64,000 nucleotides of DNA from Mycobacterium spongiae (lineage in GTDB: Bacteria > Actinomycetota > Actinomycetes > Mycobacteriales > Mycobacteriaceae). The stretch spans positions 3,410,001-3,474,000 of the forward strand of contig NZ_CP046600.1 of NCBI RefSeq assembly GCF_018278905.1, given 5' to 3'. Both the position numbers and the translations under genes were made by a program. Within the stretch, counting starts at the first letter, position 1, and each line of letters begins with the position of its first letter. Shown here one piece after another: positions 38,642 through 48,129 of the stretch. The notes below the pieces were generated by a model, which saw only the letters and a list, made by a program, of their open reading frames with translations, did no database searches and was not told the origin of the DNA.

Positions 38642-40063
38642 ATGACAATCATGGCCCCCGCGGCGGTTGGCGAATCGCTCGACCCCCGCGATCCGCTCTT
38701 GCGGCTGTGTACGTTCTTTGACGACGACAGCGTGGAATTGCTGCATGAGCGCGACCGCTCAGGAGTGCTGGCCGCATCCGGCACCGTGAACGGCCTACGC
38801 ACGATCGCCTTTTGCACCGACGGCACCGTCATGGGCGGCGCCATGGGTGTCGAGGGCTGCGCACACATCGTCAATGCCTACGACACGGCCATCGAAGAGC
38901 AGAGCCCGATCGTGGGCATCTGGCACTCCGGTGGTGCCCGGCTAGCTGAAGGGGTCCGGGCGCTGCACGCGGTCGGTCAAGTTTTCGAGGCCATGATTCG
39001 CGCGTCGGGCTATGTTCCACAGATTTCGGTCGTGGTCGGCTTCGCCGCCGGCGGTGCCGCCTACGGACCGGCGCTGACCGACGTCGTCGTCATGGCACCG
39101 GAAAGCCGGGTGTTCGTCACCGGGCCGGACGTGGTGCGCAGCGTCACCGGCGAGGACGTCGACATGGCCTCGCTCGGCGGACCGGAGACCCACCACAAGA
39201 AGTCCGGGGTGTGCCACATCGTGGCCGACGACGAGCTCGACGCCTACGACCGCGGCCGCCGCTTGGTCGGATTGTTCTGCCAACAAGGGCATTTCGACCG
39301 CAGTAAGGCCGAGGCCGGTGACACCGACATTCATGCGCTGCTACCGGAGTCTGCGCGACGCGCCTACGACGTGCATCCCATCGTGACCGCGATCCTCGAT
39401 CAGGACGCGCCGTTCGACGAGTTCCAAGCCAATTGGGCGCCCTCGATGGTGGTCGGTCTAGGGCGGCTGTCCGGCCGGACGGTCGGCGTGCTGGCCAATA
39501 ACCCGCTACGCCTGGGCGGCTGCTTGAACTCCGAAAGCGCGGAGAAGGCAGCGCGTTTCGTGCGGCTCTGCGATGCCTTCGGGATCCCGCTGGTTGTGGT
39601 GGTCGACGTTCCCGGCTACCTGCCCGGTGTCGACCAGGAGTGGGGCGGCGTGGTACGCCGGGGAGCCAAACTGCTGCATGCCTTCGGCGAGTGCACCGTT
39701 CCGCGCGTCACGCTCGTCACCCGTAAGACCTACGGCGGCGCCTACATTGCGATGAACTCGCGCTCGTTGAACGCGACCAAAGTCTTCGCGTGGCCGGACG
39801 CCGAGGTGGCGGTGATGGGCGCGAAGGCGGCCGTCGGCATCCTGCACAAGAAGAAGCTCGCCGCTGCGCCGGAGCATGAACGCGAAGCGCTGCACGACGA
39901 ATTGGCTGCAGAACACGAGCGGATTGCCGGCGGTGTGGACAGCGCCATCGACATCGAAGTGGTCGACGAGAAGATCGACCCGGCGCATACCCGCAGCAAG
40001 CTCACCGAAGCTCTGGCACAAGCACCGGCACGCCGCGGCCGTCACAAGAACATCCCGCTGTAA
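38642..40063 (+). CDS. accD6: Acyl-CoA carboxylase beta (carboxyltransferase) subunit AccD6
   Basis: The 473-residue protein is near identical in length and sequence to AccD6 (Rv2247). Carboxyltransferase landmarks include the oxyanion-hole segments SVVVGFAAGGAAYGP and TLVTRKTYGGAYIAMNS, plus GCLNSESAEKAARFVRLCD and DVPGYLPGVDQEW. With AccA3 it makes malonyl-CoA for FAS-I and FAS-II. It is the last gene of the FAS-II operon and converges on glpD1 with an 19-bp gap. Confidence 0.97.
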   Translation: MTIMAPAAVGESLDPRDPLLRLCTFFDDDSVELLHERDRSGVLAASGTVNGLRTIAFCTDGTVMGGAMGVEGCAHIVNAYDTAIEEQSPIVGIWHSGGARLAEGVRALHAVGQVFEAMIRASGYVPQISVVVGFAAGGAAYGPALTDVVVMAPESRVFVTGPDVVRSVTGEDVDMASLGGPETHHKKSGVCHIVADDELDAYDRGRRLVGLFCQQGHFDRSKAEAGDTDIHALLPESARRAYDVHPIVTAILDQDAPFDEFQANWAPSMVVGLGRLSGRTVGVLANNPLRLGGCLNSESAEKAARFVRLCDAFGIPLVVVVDVPGYLPGVDQEWGGVVRRGAKLLHAFGECTVPRVTLVTRKTYGGAYIAMNSRSLNATKVFAWPDAEVAVMGAKAAVGILHKKKLAAAPEHEREALHDELAAEHERIAGGVDSAIDIEVVDEKIDPAHTRSKLTEALAQAPARRGRHKNIPL

Positions 40064-40082
40064 CCCTTACCGCGAGCGGGGG

Positions 40083-41627
40083 TTAGCCGGCTCCGGCGAG
40101 GAACTCCCCGGCCACACCGACGACCCGTTCGCGATCGCGAGGCACCAGACCGATCCGGGTCCGCCGATCGAGGATGTCATCGACATCCTGCGCACCCTCA
40201 TGGGTCGCCGCGTATTCGAATTCCGCTCGGATCACGTCGACACCCTCAGCGACCGGCTCGGTCGGCCGCTCACACGTGGCGGCGGCGACGACGTTGGCCG
40301 CCTCGGCCCCGTAACGTGCCACCAGTGACGCCGGCAAGCCACTGGCCTGCGCATTCTGAGCAGCCGGGCCGGGATTGCCCGGCGCTCCCACGAGCGGCAG
40401 GTTGCGGGTCCGGCACTTTTCGGCGGGCAACCGCCGCAGAGTCACCGCGCGATCCAAGACGTCCTCTGCCATATACCGGTATTCGGTCAGCTTCCCCCCG
40501 ACCACGCTGATCACACCGGATGCCGACTCGATCACGGCGTGATCGCGCGACACATCCGCGGTACGACCTTCACCGGTATCGATCAGCGGCCGCAGCCCCG
40601 CAAACGCACCAAGGACATCGCTGGGTTGTAGCGCCGTGTCCAATGCGGTGTTCACCGTGTCCAGCAGGAACGTGATCTCTTCCGAGGAAGGTTCTGGGAC
40701 ATCGGGAATCGGACCGGGAGCGTCTTCGTCGGTCAAACCCAGATAGACTCGGCCCAGCTGCTCGGGCATGGCAAACACGAAGCGGTTGAGCTCCCCCGGA
40801 ATCGGAACAGTCAGCGCCGCAGTGGGATTCGCGAACGCCGCAGCATCGAATACCAGATGGGTCCCGCGACTGGGCCGCAATTTCAGCGACGGGTCGATGT
40901 CGCCGCCCCACACTCCCGCGGCGTTGATCACCGCGCCCGCCGACACATCCACCGACTCCCCAGTGCGTTGGTCGGTCAATCGCACTGAGGCGCCGGTCGC
41001 CCGAGATGCCGCCACGCGGGTCAGGATCCGGGCACCGTGCTGCGCCGCCGTGCGCGCGATCGCAGTCACCAATCTGGCGTCGTCGATCAATTGCCCGTCG
41101 TAGGCGAGGAGACCGCCATCAAGCCCGTCCTGCGAAACCGCGGGAGCCATCTCCACGGCCCGTCGAGCCGAAACTCTGCGCGATCGCGGCAGCGTTGACG
41201 ACGACGTGCCAGCCAGCATGCGCAAGGCATCGCCGGCGAGAAATCCGGTACGAACCAACGTGCGCTTCCCACGTCGCATCGACGGCAGCAGGGGCACCAG
41301 CTGCGGCATGGCGTGAACGAGATGGGGGGCGTTGCGCGTCATCAGGATTCCGCGTTCGATGGCGCTGCGCCGGGCAATGCCTAAGTTGCCGGTCGCGAGG
41401 TAGCGCAGACCGCCATGCACCAGTTTGGAGCTCCACCGGCTGGTACCGAATGCCAGATCGTGCTTCTCGACGAGCGCGACCCGCAGACCGCGCGACGCGG
41501 CGTCCAGGGCGATGCCCACACCGGTGACGCCTCCGCCGATCACGAGGACGTCGAGTGGCTCGCCGTCCGCGATGGCAGTCAGGTCGGCAGCGCGGCGAGC
41601 GGCGTTGAGAGCGGTCGAGTGAGGCAT
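40083..41627 (-). CDS. glpD1: Glycerol-3-phosphate dehydrogenase GlpD1
   Basis: The 514-residue flavoenzyme opens with the FAD-binding motif VLVIGGGVTGVGIALDAASRG and has the GlpD landmarks FGTSRWSSKLVHGGLRYL and VVGGKLTEYRYMAEDVLDRA. It oxidises glycerol 3-phosphate to dihydroxyacetone phosphate at the membrane and gives electrons to the quinone pool. Equivalent to Rv2249c. Its ATG shares a base with the stop of the upstream TetR gene (TGATG), so the regulator is co-transcribed. Confidence 0.94.
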   Translation of the reverse strand: MPHSTALNAARRAADLTAIADGEPLDVLVIGGGVTGVGIALDAASRGLRVALVEKHDLAFGTSRWSSKLVHGGLRYLATGNLGIARRSAIERGILMTRNAPHLVHAMPQLVPLLPSMRRGKRTLVRTGFLAGDALRMLAGTSSSTLPRSRRVSARRAVEMAPAVSQDGLDGGLLAYDGQLIDDARLVTAIARTAAQHGARILTRVAASRATGASVRLTDQRTGESVDVSAGAVINAAGVWGGDIDPSLKLRPSRGTHLVFDAAAFANPTAALTVPIPGELNRFVFAMPEQLGRVYLGLTDEDAPGPIPDVPEPSSEEITFLLDTVNTALDTALQPSDVLGAFAGLRPLIDTGEGRTADVSRDHAVIESASGVISVVGGKLTEYRYMAEDVLDRAVTLRRLPAEKCRTRNLPLVGAPGNPGPAAQNAQASGLPASLVARYGAEAANVVAAATCERPTEPVAEGVDVIRAEFEYAATHEGAQDVDDILDRRTRIGLVPRDRERVVGVAGEFLAGAG

Positions 41628-42187
41628 CAGCTCAGGTATCCGTTCAATGAGTGGGTCAGTTCGGCGGCCAGGGCTTGGGTGTCGAGGATCGGATTGACGA
41701 TATCCACGGACTGAATGGTCGACTGTGCGATCAGCAACACCATCGTCGCGAGTTGGCGAGGGTTGCCGGAACGGACGCTGCCGTTGCGCTGTGCCACTTC
41801 CAGCCGGCTTGCCAGCCCCTCAATCAGGAACAGCTGGCTGGTACCCAACCGCTCGGTGAGGTACACCCGGGCCAGCTCGGAATGCATCACCGACATGATC
41901 AGATCGTCGCGCCGCAGCCGATCGGCTACCGCAACAACCTGTCTTACCAGCGCCTCGCGATCGTCACCATCGAGTGGCACTTCGTTCAGCACGTCCTTGA
42001 TGTGGTTGGTCAACAGTGCCGACATGATCGACCGAGTGTCCGGCCAGCGGCGATATACGGTCGGACGGCTCACGCCCGCGCGCCGGGCAATCTCAGCGAG
42101 GGTCACCCGATCGACGCCGAAGTCGACGACGCAGCTCGCCGCTGCCCGCAGTATCCGCTCCCCGGTATCCGTGGGAACGTTACTCAT
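41627..42187 (-). CDS. TetR family regulator
   Basis: The 186-residue protein has a TetR helix-turn-helix (VTLAEIARRAGVSRPTVYRRW) at about residues 28-50. It is translationally coupled to glpD1 and divergent from the FAD-linked oxidase at 42214, with 26 bp between them. ATG 42187 is chosen; ATG 42196 three codons earlier is possible. The short gap has A+T-rich GTAATACTGTAAC, a candidate operator that would control both directions. Equivalent to Rv2250c. Confidence 0.87.
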   Translation of the reverse strand: MSNVPTDTGERILRAAASCVVDFGVDRVTLAEIARRAGVSRPTVYRRWPDTRSIMSALLTNHIKDVLNEVPLDGDDREALVRQVVAVADRLRRDDLIMSVMHSELARVYLTERLGTSQLFLIEGLASRLEVAQRNGSVRSGNPRQLATMVLLIAQSTIQSVDIVNPILDTQALAAELTHSLNGYLS

Positions 42188-42213
42188 TGACAGCATGTGT
42201 AATACTGTAACGC

Positions 42214-43833
42214 GTGACGCACCCTGAGGAACTCCTGCCCCCAATGAAATGGAACGCATGGGGAGATCCCGCTGCGGCCAAGCCCCTGTCGGACGGCATC
42301 CGATCATTGCTGAAGCAGGTTGTGGGCCTAGGGGATTCGGACCAGGCCGAACTCGACCCCAACCAGGTGAAGCTGCGCCCGTCAGCCCTGTCCCAGGCAG
42401 ATCAGAATGCACTGGCCCAGATTGTCGGTGCGGACTACGTCCGCACCACCGACCGCGATCGGCTGCTGCGCGCCGGCGGCAAGTCCACCCCAGACATGCT
42501 GCGCCGCAAAGACACAGGCATCCAGGACGCCCCCGATGCCGTGTTGCTACCCGGCGGTCCGGACGGTGAGAAGGCCATCGCCGCAATCCTGCGCTATTGC
42601 TCCGAACACCGCATTGCCATCGTCCCGTTCGGGGGCGGCACGAGCGTCGTAGGCGGGCTTGACCCGGTTCGCGGTGAGTTCGGCGCGGTGGTCTCACTCG
42701 ATTTGCGGCGCTTCAACCAGCTTCTCTCCCTCGACGAGGTGTCCGGCGTCGCCGAGTTGGGCGCCGGTGTCACCGGTCCCGATGCCGAGCGGCTGCTCGG
42801 CGAACACGGCTTCTCTCTTGGGCACTTTCCCCAGAGCTTCGAGTTCGCGACCATCGGCGGTTTCGCGGCGACCCGGTCGTCCGGCCAGGACTCGGCCGGC
42901 TACGGCCGCTTCAACGACATGATTCTTGGGCTGCGCATGATCACTCCGGTGGGTGGGCTGGATGTCGGCCGGGTAGCGGCGTCAGCGGCGGGCCCCGACC
43001 TGCGCCAGCTGGCAATCGGCTCGGAAGGCGTGCTTGGAGTCATCACCACGGTTCGGCTGCGCGTACACCGGATCCCAGAGACAACCCGCTACGAGGCATG
43101 GTCCTTCCCCGACTTCGCGACTGGAGTTGCGGCGCTGCGAGCGATCACCCAAACGGGCACGGGCGCCACTGTCGTTCGGCTTTCGGACGAAGCCGAGACC
43201 GGAGTCAACCTCGCCACCACCGAGGCGATCGGGGAAAACCAGGTCACGGGTGGCTGCTTGGGCCTCACCGTGTTCGAGGGCAGCAAAGAACACACCGAGA
43301 ACCGGCACGATGAGACGCGCGCGCTCTTGGAGGCCCACGGTGGCACCTCGCTTGGCGCCGGGCCAGCACAGGCATGGGAACGTGGCCGGTTCGCCGCGCC
43401 CTATTTGCGCGACTCCCTGCTGGCGGCGGGCGCGCTCTGTGAGACCCTCGAGACCGCCACGGATTGGTCCAACATTGCCGCCCTGAAAGCCGCGGTCACC
43501 GAGGCACTCACAACCTCACTGGCCGAATCGGGCACGCCGGCCCTGGTGATGTGCCACGTGTCGCACGTCTACCCCACCGGAGCATCGTTGTACTTCACCG
43601 TCGTCGCAGGGCAGCGGGGCAATCCCCTCGAGCAATGGCTGGCCGCCAAGAAGGCTGCGTCGGACGCCATGATGGCCACCGGGGGAACCATCACTCATCA
43701 CCATGCCGTTGGCGTGGACCACCGCCCGTGGATGCGCGAGGAAGTAGGTGACCTGGGTGTGCAGCTGTTGCGCGCCGTCAAGTCGACCCTGGACCCAGCC
43801 GGAATCCTCAATCCCGGCAAGCTCATTCCGTGA
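42214..43833 (+). CDS. FAD-linked oxidase, alkylglycerone-phosphate-synthase-like
   Basis: The 539-residue protein has a PCMH-type FAD-binding domain (VPFGGGTSVVGGLDP, TIGGFAATRSSGQDSAGYGRFNDMI, LAIGSEGVLGVITTVRLRV) and a C-terminal domain with the histidine cluster THHHAVGVDHRPWM and the end motif LDPAGILNPGKL. This is the build of alkyldihydroxyacetonephosphate synthases, which exchange an acyl for an alkyl group in ether lipids. Whether mycobacteria do this is unclear, so it may be a related lactate/glycolate-type oxidase. Equivalent to Rv2251. Next to glpD1 and a diacylglycerol kinase, a glycerophospholipid role is plausible. Confidence 0.87.
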   Translation: MTHPEELLPPMKWNAWGDPAAAKPLSDGIRSLLKQVVGLGDSDQAELDPNQVKLRPSALSQADQNALAQIVGADYVRTTDRDRLLRAGGKSTPDMLRRKDTGIQDAPDAVLLPGGPDGEKAIAAILRYCSEHRIAIVPFGGGTSVVGGLDPVRGEFGAVVSLDLRRFNQLLSLDEVSGVAELGAGVTGPDAERLLGEHGFSLGHFPQSFEFATIGGFAATRSSGQDSAGYGRFNDMILGLRMITPVGGLDVGRVAASAAGPDLRQLAIGSEGVLGVITTVRLRVHRIPETTRYEAWSFPDFATGVAALRAITQTGTGATVVRLSDEAETGVNLATTEAIGENQVTGGCLGLTVFEGSKEHTENRHDETRALLEAHGGTSLGAGPAQAWERGRFAAPYLRDSLLAAGALCETLETATDWSNIAALKAAVTEALTTSLAESGTPALVMCHVSHVYPTGASLYFTVVAGQRGNPLEQWLAAKKAASDAMMATGGTITHHHAVGVDHRPWMREEVGDLGVQLLRAVKSTLDPAGILNPGKLIP

Positions 43834-44795
43834 CCAACCCGGAGAACCCCGTGAATCCCACAACTGGTCAGCTGCGCCAGCGCGAGATCAGCAAGGTGAC
43901 GGCGCTGACCAATCCCCTGTCGGGGCATGGCGCCGCGGTCGCTGCCGCGCAGGTCGCGATCGCCCGGCTGAAGCATCGCGGCGTGGAGGTCATCGAAATC
44001 GTCGGCGAGGACGCCGAAGACGCTCGCCATCTGGTCGCGGCCGCACTCGAACGGGGAACCGACGCAGTCGTGGCGATCGGTGGCGACGGCGTCATCTCCA
44101 ACGCGCTCCAGGTCCTGGCAAGCAACGACGTTCCGCTGGGAATCATCCCAGCAGGCACGGGAAATGATCACGCGCGCGAATTCGGAATTCCCACAAAGGA
44201 TCCCGAGGCCGCCGCAGACATCGTCGTGGATGGCTGGACGGAAACCATTGATTTGGGCCGGATTCAGCGCGGCGACGGTCGCACGAAGTGTGACAAGTGG
44301 TTCGGCACGGTAGCCGCATCCGGATTCGACTCCCTGGTGACCGATCGCGCCAACCGGATGTCCTGGCCCCACGGGCGGCTGCGGTACTACATCGCGATGA
44401 TGGCCGAACTCTCGCAGCTGCGACGGTTGCCCTACCGCATGGTGCTCGACGGAACCCGCGAAATGGAGCTCGACCTCACGTTGGCGGCCTTCGGGAATAC
44501 CCGAAGCTATGGCGGTGGGATGCTGATCTGCGCCAATGCCGATCGTGCCGACGGGCTACTCGACATCACCATGGTGCACTCCGGTTCCCGCACCAAGTTC
44601 GTTCGCCTGTTCCCCACCGTGGTCAAAGGCACCCACATCGAACTCGACGAGGTGACCACCACCCGGGCCACGACGATCGCCGTCGAGTGCCCCGACATCA
44701 ACGTCTACGCCGACGGCGACTTCGCCTGCCCGCTGCCCGCCGAGATCTCCGCCGTTTCGGCCGCGCTGCAGATCCTGCGCCCCAACCGCAGATAA
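43830..44795 (+). CDS. Diacylglycerol kinase family lipid kinase
   Basis: The 321-residue kinase has the DAGK catalytic motif AVVAIGGDGVISNALQVL, the nucleotide-binding IIPAGTGNDHAREFGIP and the later GGMLICANADRADGLLDI. It would phosphorylate diacylglycerol to phosphatidic acid; Rv2252, its likely counterpart, is linked to phosphatidylinositol mannoside synthesis. The GTG start overlaps the stop of the FAD-linked oxidase by four bases (GTGA). Confidence 0.92.
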   Translation: MTNPENPVNPTTGQLRQREISKVTALTNPLSGHGAAVAAAQVAIARLKHRGVEVIEIVGEDAEDARHLVAAALERGTDAVVAIGGDGVISNALQVLASNDVPLGIIPAGTGNDHAREFGIPTKDPEAAADIVVDGWTETIDLGRIQRGDGRTKCDKWFGTVAASGFDSLVTDRANRMSWPHGRLRYYIAMMAELSQLRRLPYRMVLDGTREMELDLTLAAFGNTRSYGGGMLICANADRADGLLDITMVHSGSRTKFVRLFPTVVKGTHIELDEVTTTRATTIAVECPDINVYADGDFACPLPAEISAVSAALQILRPNRR

Positions 44796-44863
44796 GCCAG
44801 GCGTGTAACGACCGCATAGTCGAACACGACATCCCTTCCGGACCCCCATTCCCGGGAGGAGAG

Positions 44864-45385
44864 ATGTCCGGATACCGCAAGACCGTGGCGACCGCCCTGG
44901 CGACCGCCTCGCTGGTCGGCTCGCTGTTCTCGGTACCGAAGGCCTCAGCGGTTGAGGTTCCGACCTGGAACGGGCAGTACATCATGACGTTCTCCGCCAA
45001 CGCGAAGTCCGGCACCAGCATGGCAGCCAGTGGGCCGGAATACGCTCACCGGGCCAAGTACACATTCAGCTCGAGCTGCTCAGCCAGCGGATGCATCGCT
45101 CGGGTGATCGATGCTCCGCCGCCCAAGAACGAGTTCATCCCGCGGCCGATCGAATACACCTGGAATGGGTCTCAGTGGATACGAGAGACGAGTTGGAAAT
45201 GGGATTGCCTGTTACCTGACGGCACGGTCGTGTATGACCCGGCGGAATCCATATCGGTGTACACGCCGGGTCCGTATGGCATCTTGACCGGCGTCTTTCA
45301 TACCGACATCGCCAGCGGACCGTGCAAGGGCAACGTCGACATGCCGGTTTCCGCGAAACCGGTGTTTGTGCCCGGGGTCGTCTAG
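44864..45385 (+). CDS. Secreted protein of unknown function
   Basis: The 173-residue protein starts with a Sec signal peptide (YRKTVATALATASLVGSLFS then cleavage near ASA-VE). The mature part has four cysteines (SSCSASGC, WDCLL, GPCKG), probably two disulfides, and tryptophan-rich strands such as PIEYTWNGSQWIRETSWKW. Equivalent to Rv2253. ATG 44864 follows a strong GGGAGGAGAG. No domain is recognised. Confidence 0.87.
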   Translation: MSGYRKTVATALATASLVGSLFSVPKASAVEVPTWNGQYIMTFSANAKSGTSMAASGPEYAHRAKYTFSSSCSASGCIARVIDAPPPKNEFIPRPIEYTWNGSQWIRETSWKWDCLLPDGTVVYDPAESISVYTPGPYGILTGVFHTDIASGPCKGNVDMPVSAKPVFVPGVV

Positions 45386-45431
45386 TGGCGCAGACCCGCC
45401 GCGCCCGACGGCGCCCCGGCTAGCCGCCCGC

Positions 45432-45944
45432 TCAACCGACTCCCCGGCTCAGCCAGGTCACTTCACCGACCTCGCTGCCGTCGCGATAGGCCTCGAGAGC
45501 CTCATCCCACGCCGTTCCCAGCACCGAATCCAGTTCGGCAGCCAGGGTGTCGGCACCGTGGGCCATCATGGCTCGCAAGCGCATCTCCCCGACCATGATG
45601 TCGCCATTGGCGCTCATCGAGCCGCTCCACAAACCCAGCTGGGGGGTGTGGCTGAACCGCTGGCCGTCGACTCCGGGACTGGGATCCTCGGTGACCTCGA
45701 ACCGCAGTACCGACCAGGAGCGCAACGCGCTGGCCAACCGGGCGCCCGTGCCCACCGGCCCGACCCAGTTGGTGACCGAGCGCAACTGCGGCGGCATCGC
45801 CGGTTGCGGCGTCCACACCAGGTTCGCCTTGGCCTGCAGGGTCGACGACAGCGCCCACTCGACATGTGGGCATACCGCCGCTGGCGAGGCGTGGACATAC
45901 ACCACACCGGTCGTCACGTCGGCAAATTGATTCGACGCACGCAT
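45432..45944 (-). CDS. DUF3145 family protein
   Basis: The 170-residue protein matches DUF3145: VYVHASPAAVCPHVEWALSS, LRFEVTEDPSPGVDG, RFSHTPQLGLWSGSM and MRLRAMMAHG. Function is unknown. ATG 45942-45944 follows GAAGGAGC. It fits Rv2256c. Two genes that I recall between Rv2253 and Rv2256c in H37Rv are absent, leaving only 46 bp to the convergent secreted-protein gene. Confidence 0.88.
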   Translation of the reverse strand: MRASNQFADVTTGVVYVHASPAAVCPHVEWALSSTLQAKANLVWTPQPAMPPQLRSVTNWVGPVGTGARLASALRSWSVLRFEVTEDPSPGVDGQRFSHTPQLGLWSGSMSANGDIMVGEMRLRAMMAHGADTLAAELDSVLGTAWDEALEAYRDGSEVGEVTWLSRGVG

Positions 45945-46081
45945 CTGTTGCTCCTTCGGTTCCACGAGGGACGTCTTCCCCAACGACCTGGTGAACCCGA
46001 ATCGGCACGATGCCTGACGCGAATCCTCTGAAATTTTGTGTGCCTTGCGTGTCTATTGTGCCTCGTGAGACCCCTGTTGCG

Positions 46082-46918
46082 CTAGTGTTCGATCCGGATT
46101 GTTGCGTACTTCGCTAGCACGGCATCCGAAATCGCTGGCCAGAGATCTAGCGCCCACTCGCCGAAATCGCGATCCGTGAGGATCACCAGTCCGATGTCCG
46201 CATCGGGGTCCACCCAGACGAATCCACCTGCTTGCCCGAAATGGCCATATGTCCGTGCCGAATTACGCCCGCCTGTCCAGTGCGGTGATTTCGAACCCTT
46301 GATCTCGAAACCCAGTCCCCAGTCGTTGGGCCGCTGCACCCCGTATCCGGGTAAGACACCGTCCAAGCCGGGAAACTGCACGGCGATCGCGTCGGCGTGC
46401 ATCTGTGTCGAGACGGTTGCTGGAGACAGCAGATCACCGACGAAGGTGGCCAGGTCCGCGACCGTTGAGGTCGCACCGTAGCCGGCGGTCGCGGGGCCAC
46501 CGTTCAGCTGGGTCGCCGCCATTCCTAACGGCTGGAAGACAGCTTCGGTGAGGTAGTGGGTGAACTCGATCCCCGACTCCCGCTGCACCGTCTCGGCCAG
46601 CACGGTAAAGCCGTAGTTGGAATACATTCGGCGGGTGCCCGGCCGCGACAGCGTCGTATCGGAGTGCATCGCCAGACCGGACGTGTGCGCGAGCAGGTGC
46701 CGGAGTGTGGAGCCCGGCGGGCCCGCTTCAGCGTCAAGTTCGACGGCGCCTTCCTCCACCGCAATCTGAGCGGCCCGGGCCACCAGCGGCTTGGTGACCG
46801 ATGCCAGGGGGAACACCTGCGCCAGGTCACCGTAGGTAGCAAGGATCCCGGCGGGTCCGACTACCGCCGCGGCGGCGGCCGGGACCGGCCAGTCGTCAAG
46901 GGCTTCGAGAATGGTCAT
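46082..46918 (-). CDS. Beta-lactamase-fold serine hydrolase
   Basis: The 278-residue protein has the class C/esterase motif SVTK (Ser40, Lys43), YSN at residues 99-101 and a third-element HFGQAGGFVWVDP where HxG replaces KTG. LLAHTSGLAMHSD is typical of the group. Such enzymes are usually esterases or peptidases rather than true beta-lactamases. No signal peptide is seen, so it is probably cytoplasmic. Equivalent to Rv2257c; 13 bp from the upstream methyltransferase gene, likely the same operon. Confidence 0.88.
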   Translation of the reverse strand: MTILEALDDWPVPAAAAAVVGPAGILATYGDLAQVFPLASVTKPLVARAAQIAVEEGAVELDAEAGPPGSTLRHLLAHTSGLAMHSDTTLSRPGTRRMYSNYGFTVLAETVQRESGIEFTHYLTEAVFQPLGMAATQLNGGPATAGYGATSTVADLATFVGDLLSPATVSTQMHADAIAVQFPGLDGVLPGYGVQRPNDWGLGFEIKGSKSPHWTGGRNSARTYGHFGQAGGFVWVDPDADIGLVILTDRDFGEWALDLWPAISDAVLAKYATIRIEH

Positions 46919-46931
46919 CAGATCCGGCGCG

Positions 46932-48014
46932 TCACTTCCCGGCGACCTTGCGGGCGATGTAGTAATTGTTCAAGACGTCCGACTCGATCTCGGCCACCGC
47001 CACATCGCCAAAGCCGGCATCAGCCAGCATCGACGTGGCCACCTGCCGGCCCCACACCGTCCCCAATCCGACGCCGTCCAACGCGAGCGAAACCGTCATG
47101 CAATGCATGGTCGAGACCATGTAGAGGTAGGTGCTCATCGGGACGCCGACATTGTCTTCGAGCCGGCTCGACGCCTTGACATCGACCATGAGAAACACCC
47201 CAGCGGGTCGCAGGGCGCGATAGATGTTCTCCAGCACGCGCGCGGGTTGCGCCTGATCATGAATCGCGTCGAACGTGGTGATGACGTCATAGACCTCGAC
47301 CTTGTCGAGCTGCGTCAGGTCGGCCCGCTCGAACGTCGCGTTTCCGAGGCCCAGGCGCGCGGCCTCCGCGGCGGCTGCCCCAACAGCCTCCTCCGAGAAG
47401 TCGATTCCGGTGAAGCGGCTCGCCGGAAACGCCTGCGCCATCAGGTTGACCGCATGACCACTACCGCAACCGAAGTCGGCGACCTCGACACCGGACTCCA
47501 AGCGCTGGGGAAGGCCGTCGACCAGGGGCAGCACCACGTCAATGAGCGCGGCATCGAATACCTCACCGCTCACTTCGGCCATGAGGTTGTGAAAGCCCGG
47601 GTATTCGCTGTAGGGCACCCCACCGCCGTCGCGAAAGCATCGGATGACCTGTTGTTCGACCTGGCTGAGCAGCGGAATGAACTGGGCGACCACGGCCAGG
47701 TTGTTGGGCCCCGCTTTGCGGGTCAGCACGCCGGCGCGATGAGCCGGCAACGTGTAGGTAGCGGTCTGCGCGTCGTAGTCCACGATCTCTCCGGTGGTCA
47801 TGCCGCCCAGCCACTCCCGCACATAGCGCTCATTGAGGCCCGCCGCGTCCGCGATTTGCGCGCTGGTAGCCGGTGGCAGTCCCGCCATCGTGTCCAGCAG
47901 TCCCGTCTGGTGCCCGACGCTGAGCAACATCGCCAACCCGGCGCCGTCGATGGCCCCAACAATCCGGTTGCCGAATTCTTCCGTTGTCTCGGGTGCAGTC
48001 TCGGGTGCGGTCAT
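46932..48014 (-). CDS. Class I SAM-dependent methyltransferase with winged-helix N-terminus
   Basis: The 360-residue protein has an N-terminal helical/winged-helix dimerisation domain ([33 protein letters not shown]) and a Rossmann methyltransferase domain with [17 protein letters not shown] and [12 protein letters not shown]. The layout resembles small-molecule O-methyltransferases. Equivalent to Rv2258c, whose structure is known but whose substrate is not. It is divergent from mscR. Confidence 0.9.
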   Translation of the reverse strand: MTAPETAPETTEEFGNRIVGAIDGAGLAMLLSVGHQTGLLDTMAGLPPATSAQIADAAGLNERYVREWLGGMTTGEIVDYDAQTATYTLPAHRAGVLTRKAGPNNLAVVAQFIPLLSQVEQQVIRCFRDGGGVPYSEYPGFHNLMAEVSGEVFDAALIDVVLPLVDGLPQRLESGVEVADFGCGSGHAVNLMAQAFPASRFTGIDFSEEAVGAAAAEAARLGLGNATFERADLTQLDKVEVYDVITTFDAIHDQAQPARVLENIYRALRPAGVFLMVDVKASSRLEDNVGVPMSTYLYMVSTMHCMTVSLALDGVGLGTVWGRQVATSMLADAGFGDVAVAEIESDVLNNYYIARKVAGK

Positions 48015-48129
48015 GGAGATCGACGCTACACCGGCTCGGCCGGGACTCAGTCTGCGTTCGAGAGGCTCCGAGAGTGCCTAGCGCTACGGGGCTGCGGCGA
48101 CGCTGGCCGCGAACGTTAGGTTGTAGGCC

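Noticed and set aside
40064..40082. Rho-independent terminator between accD6 and glpD1
   Set aside because: The short gap has a G-rich run but no convincing stem followed by a T tract.
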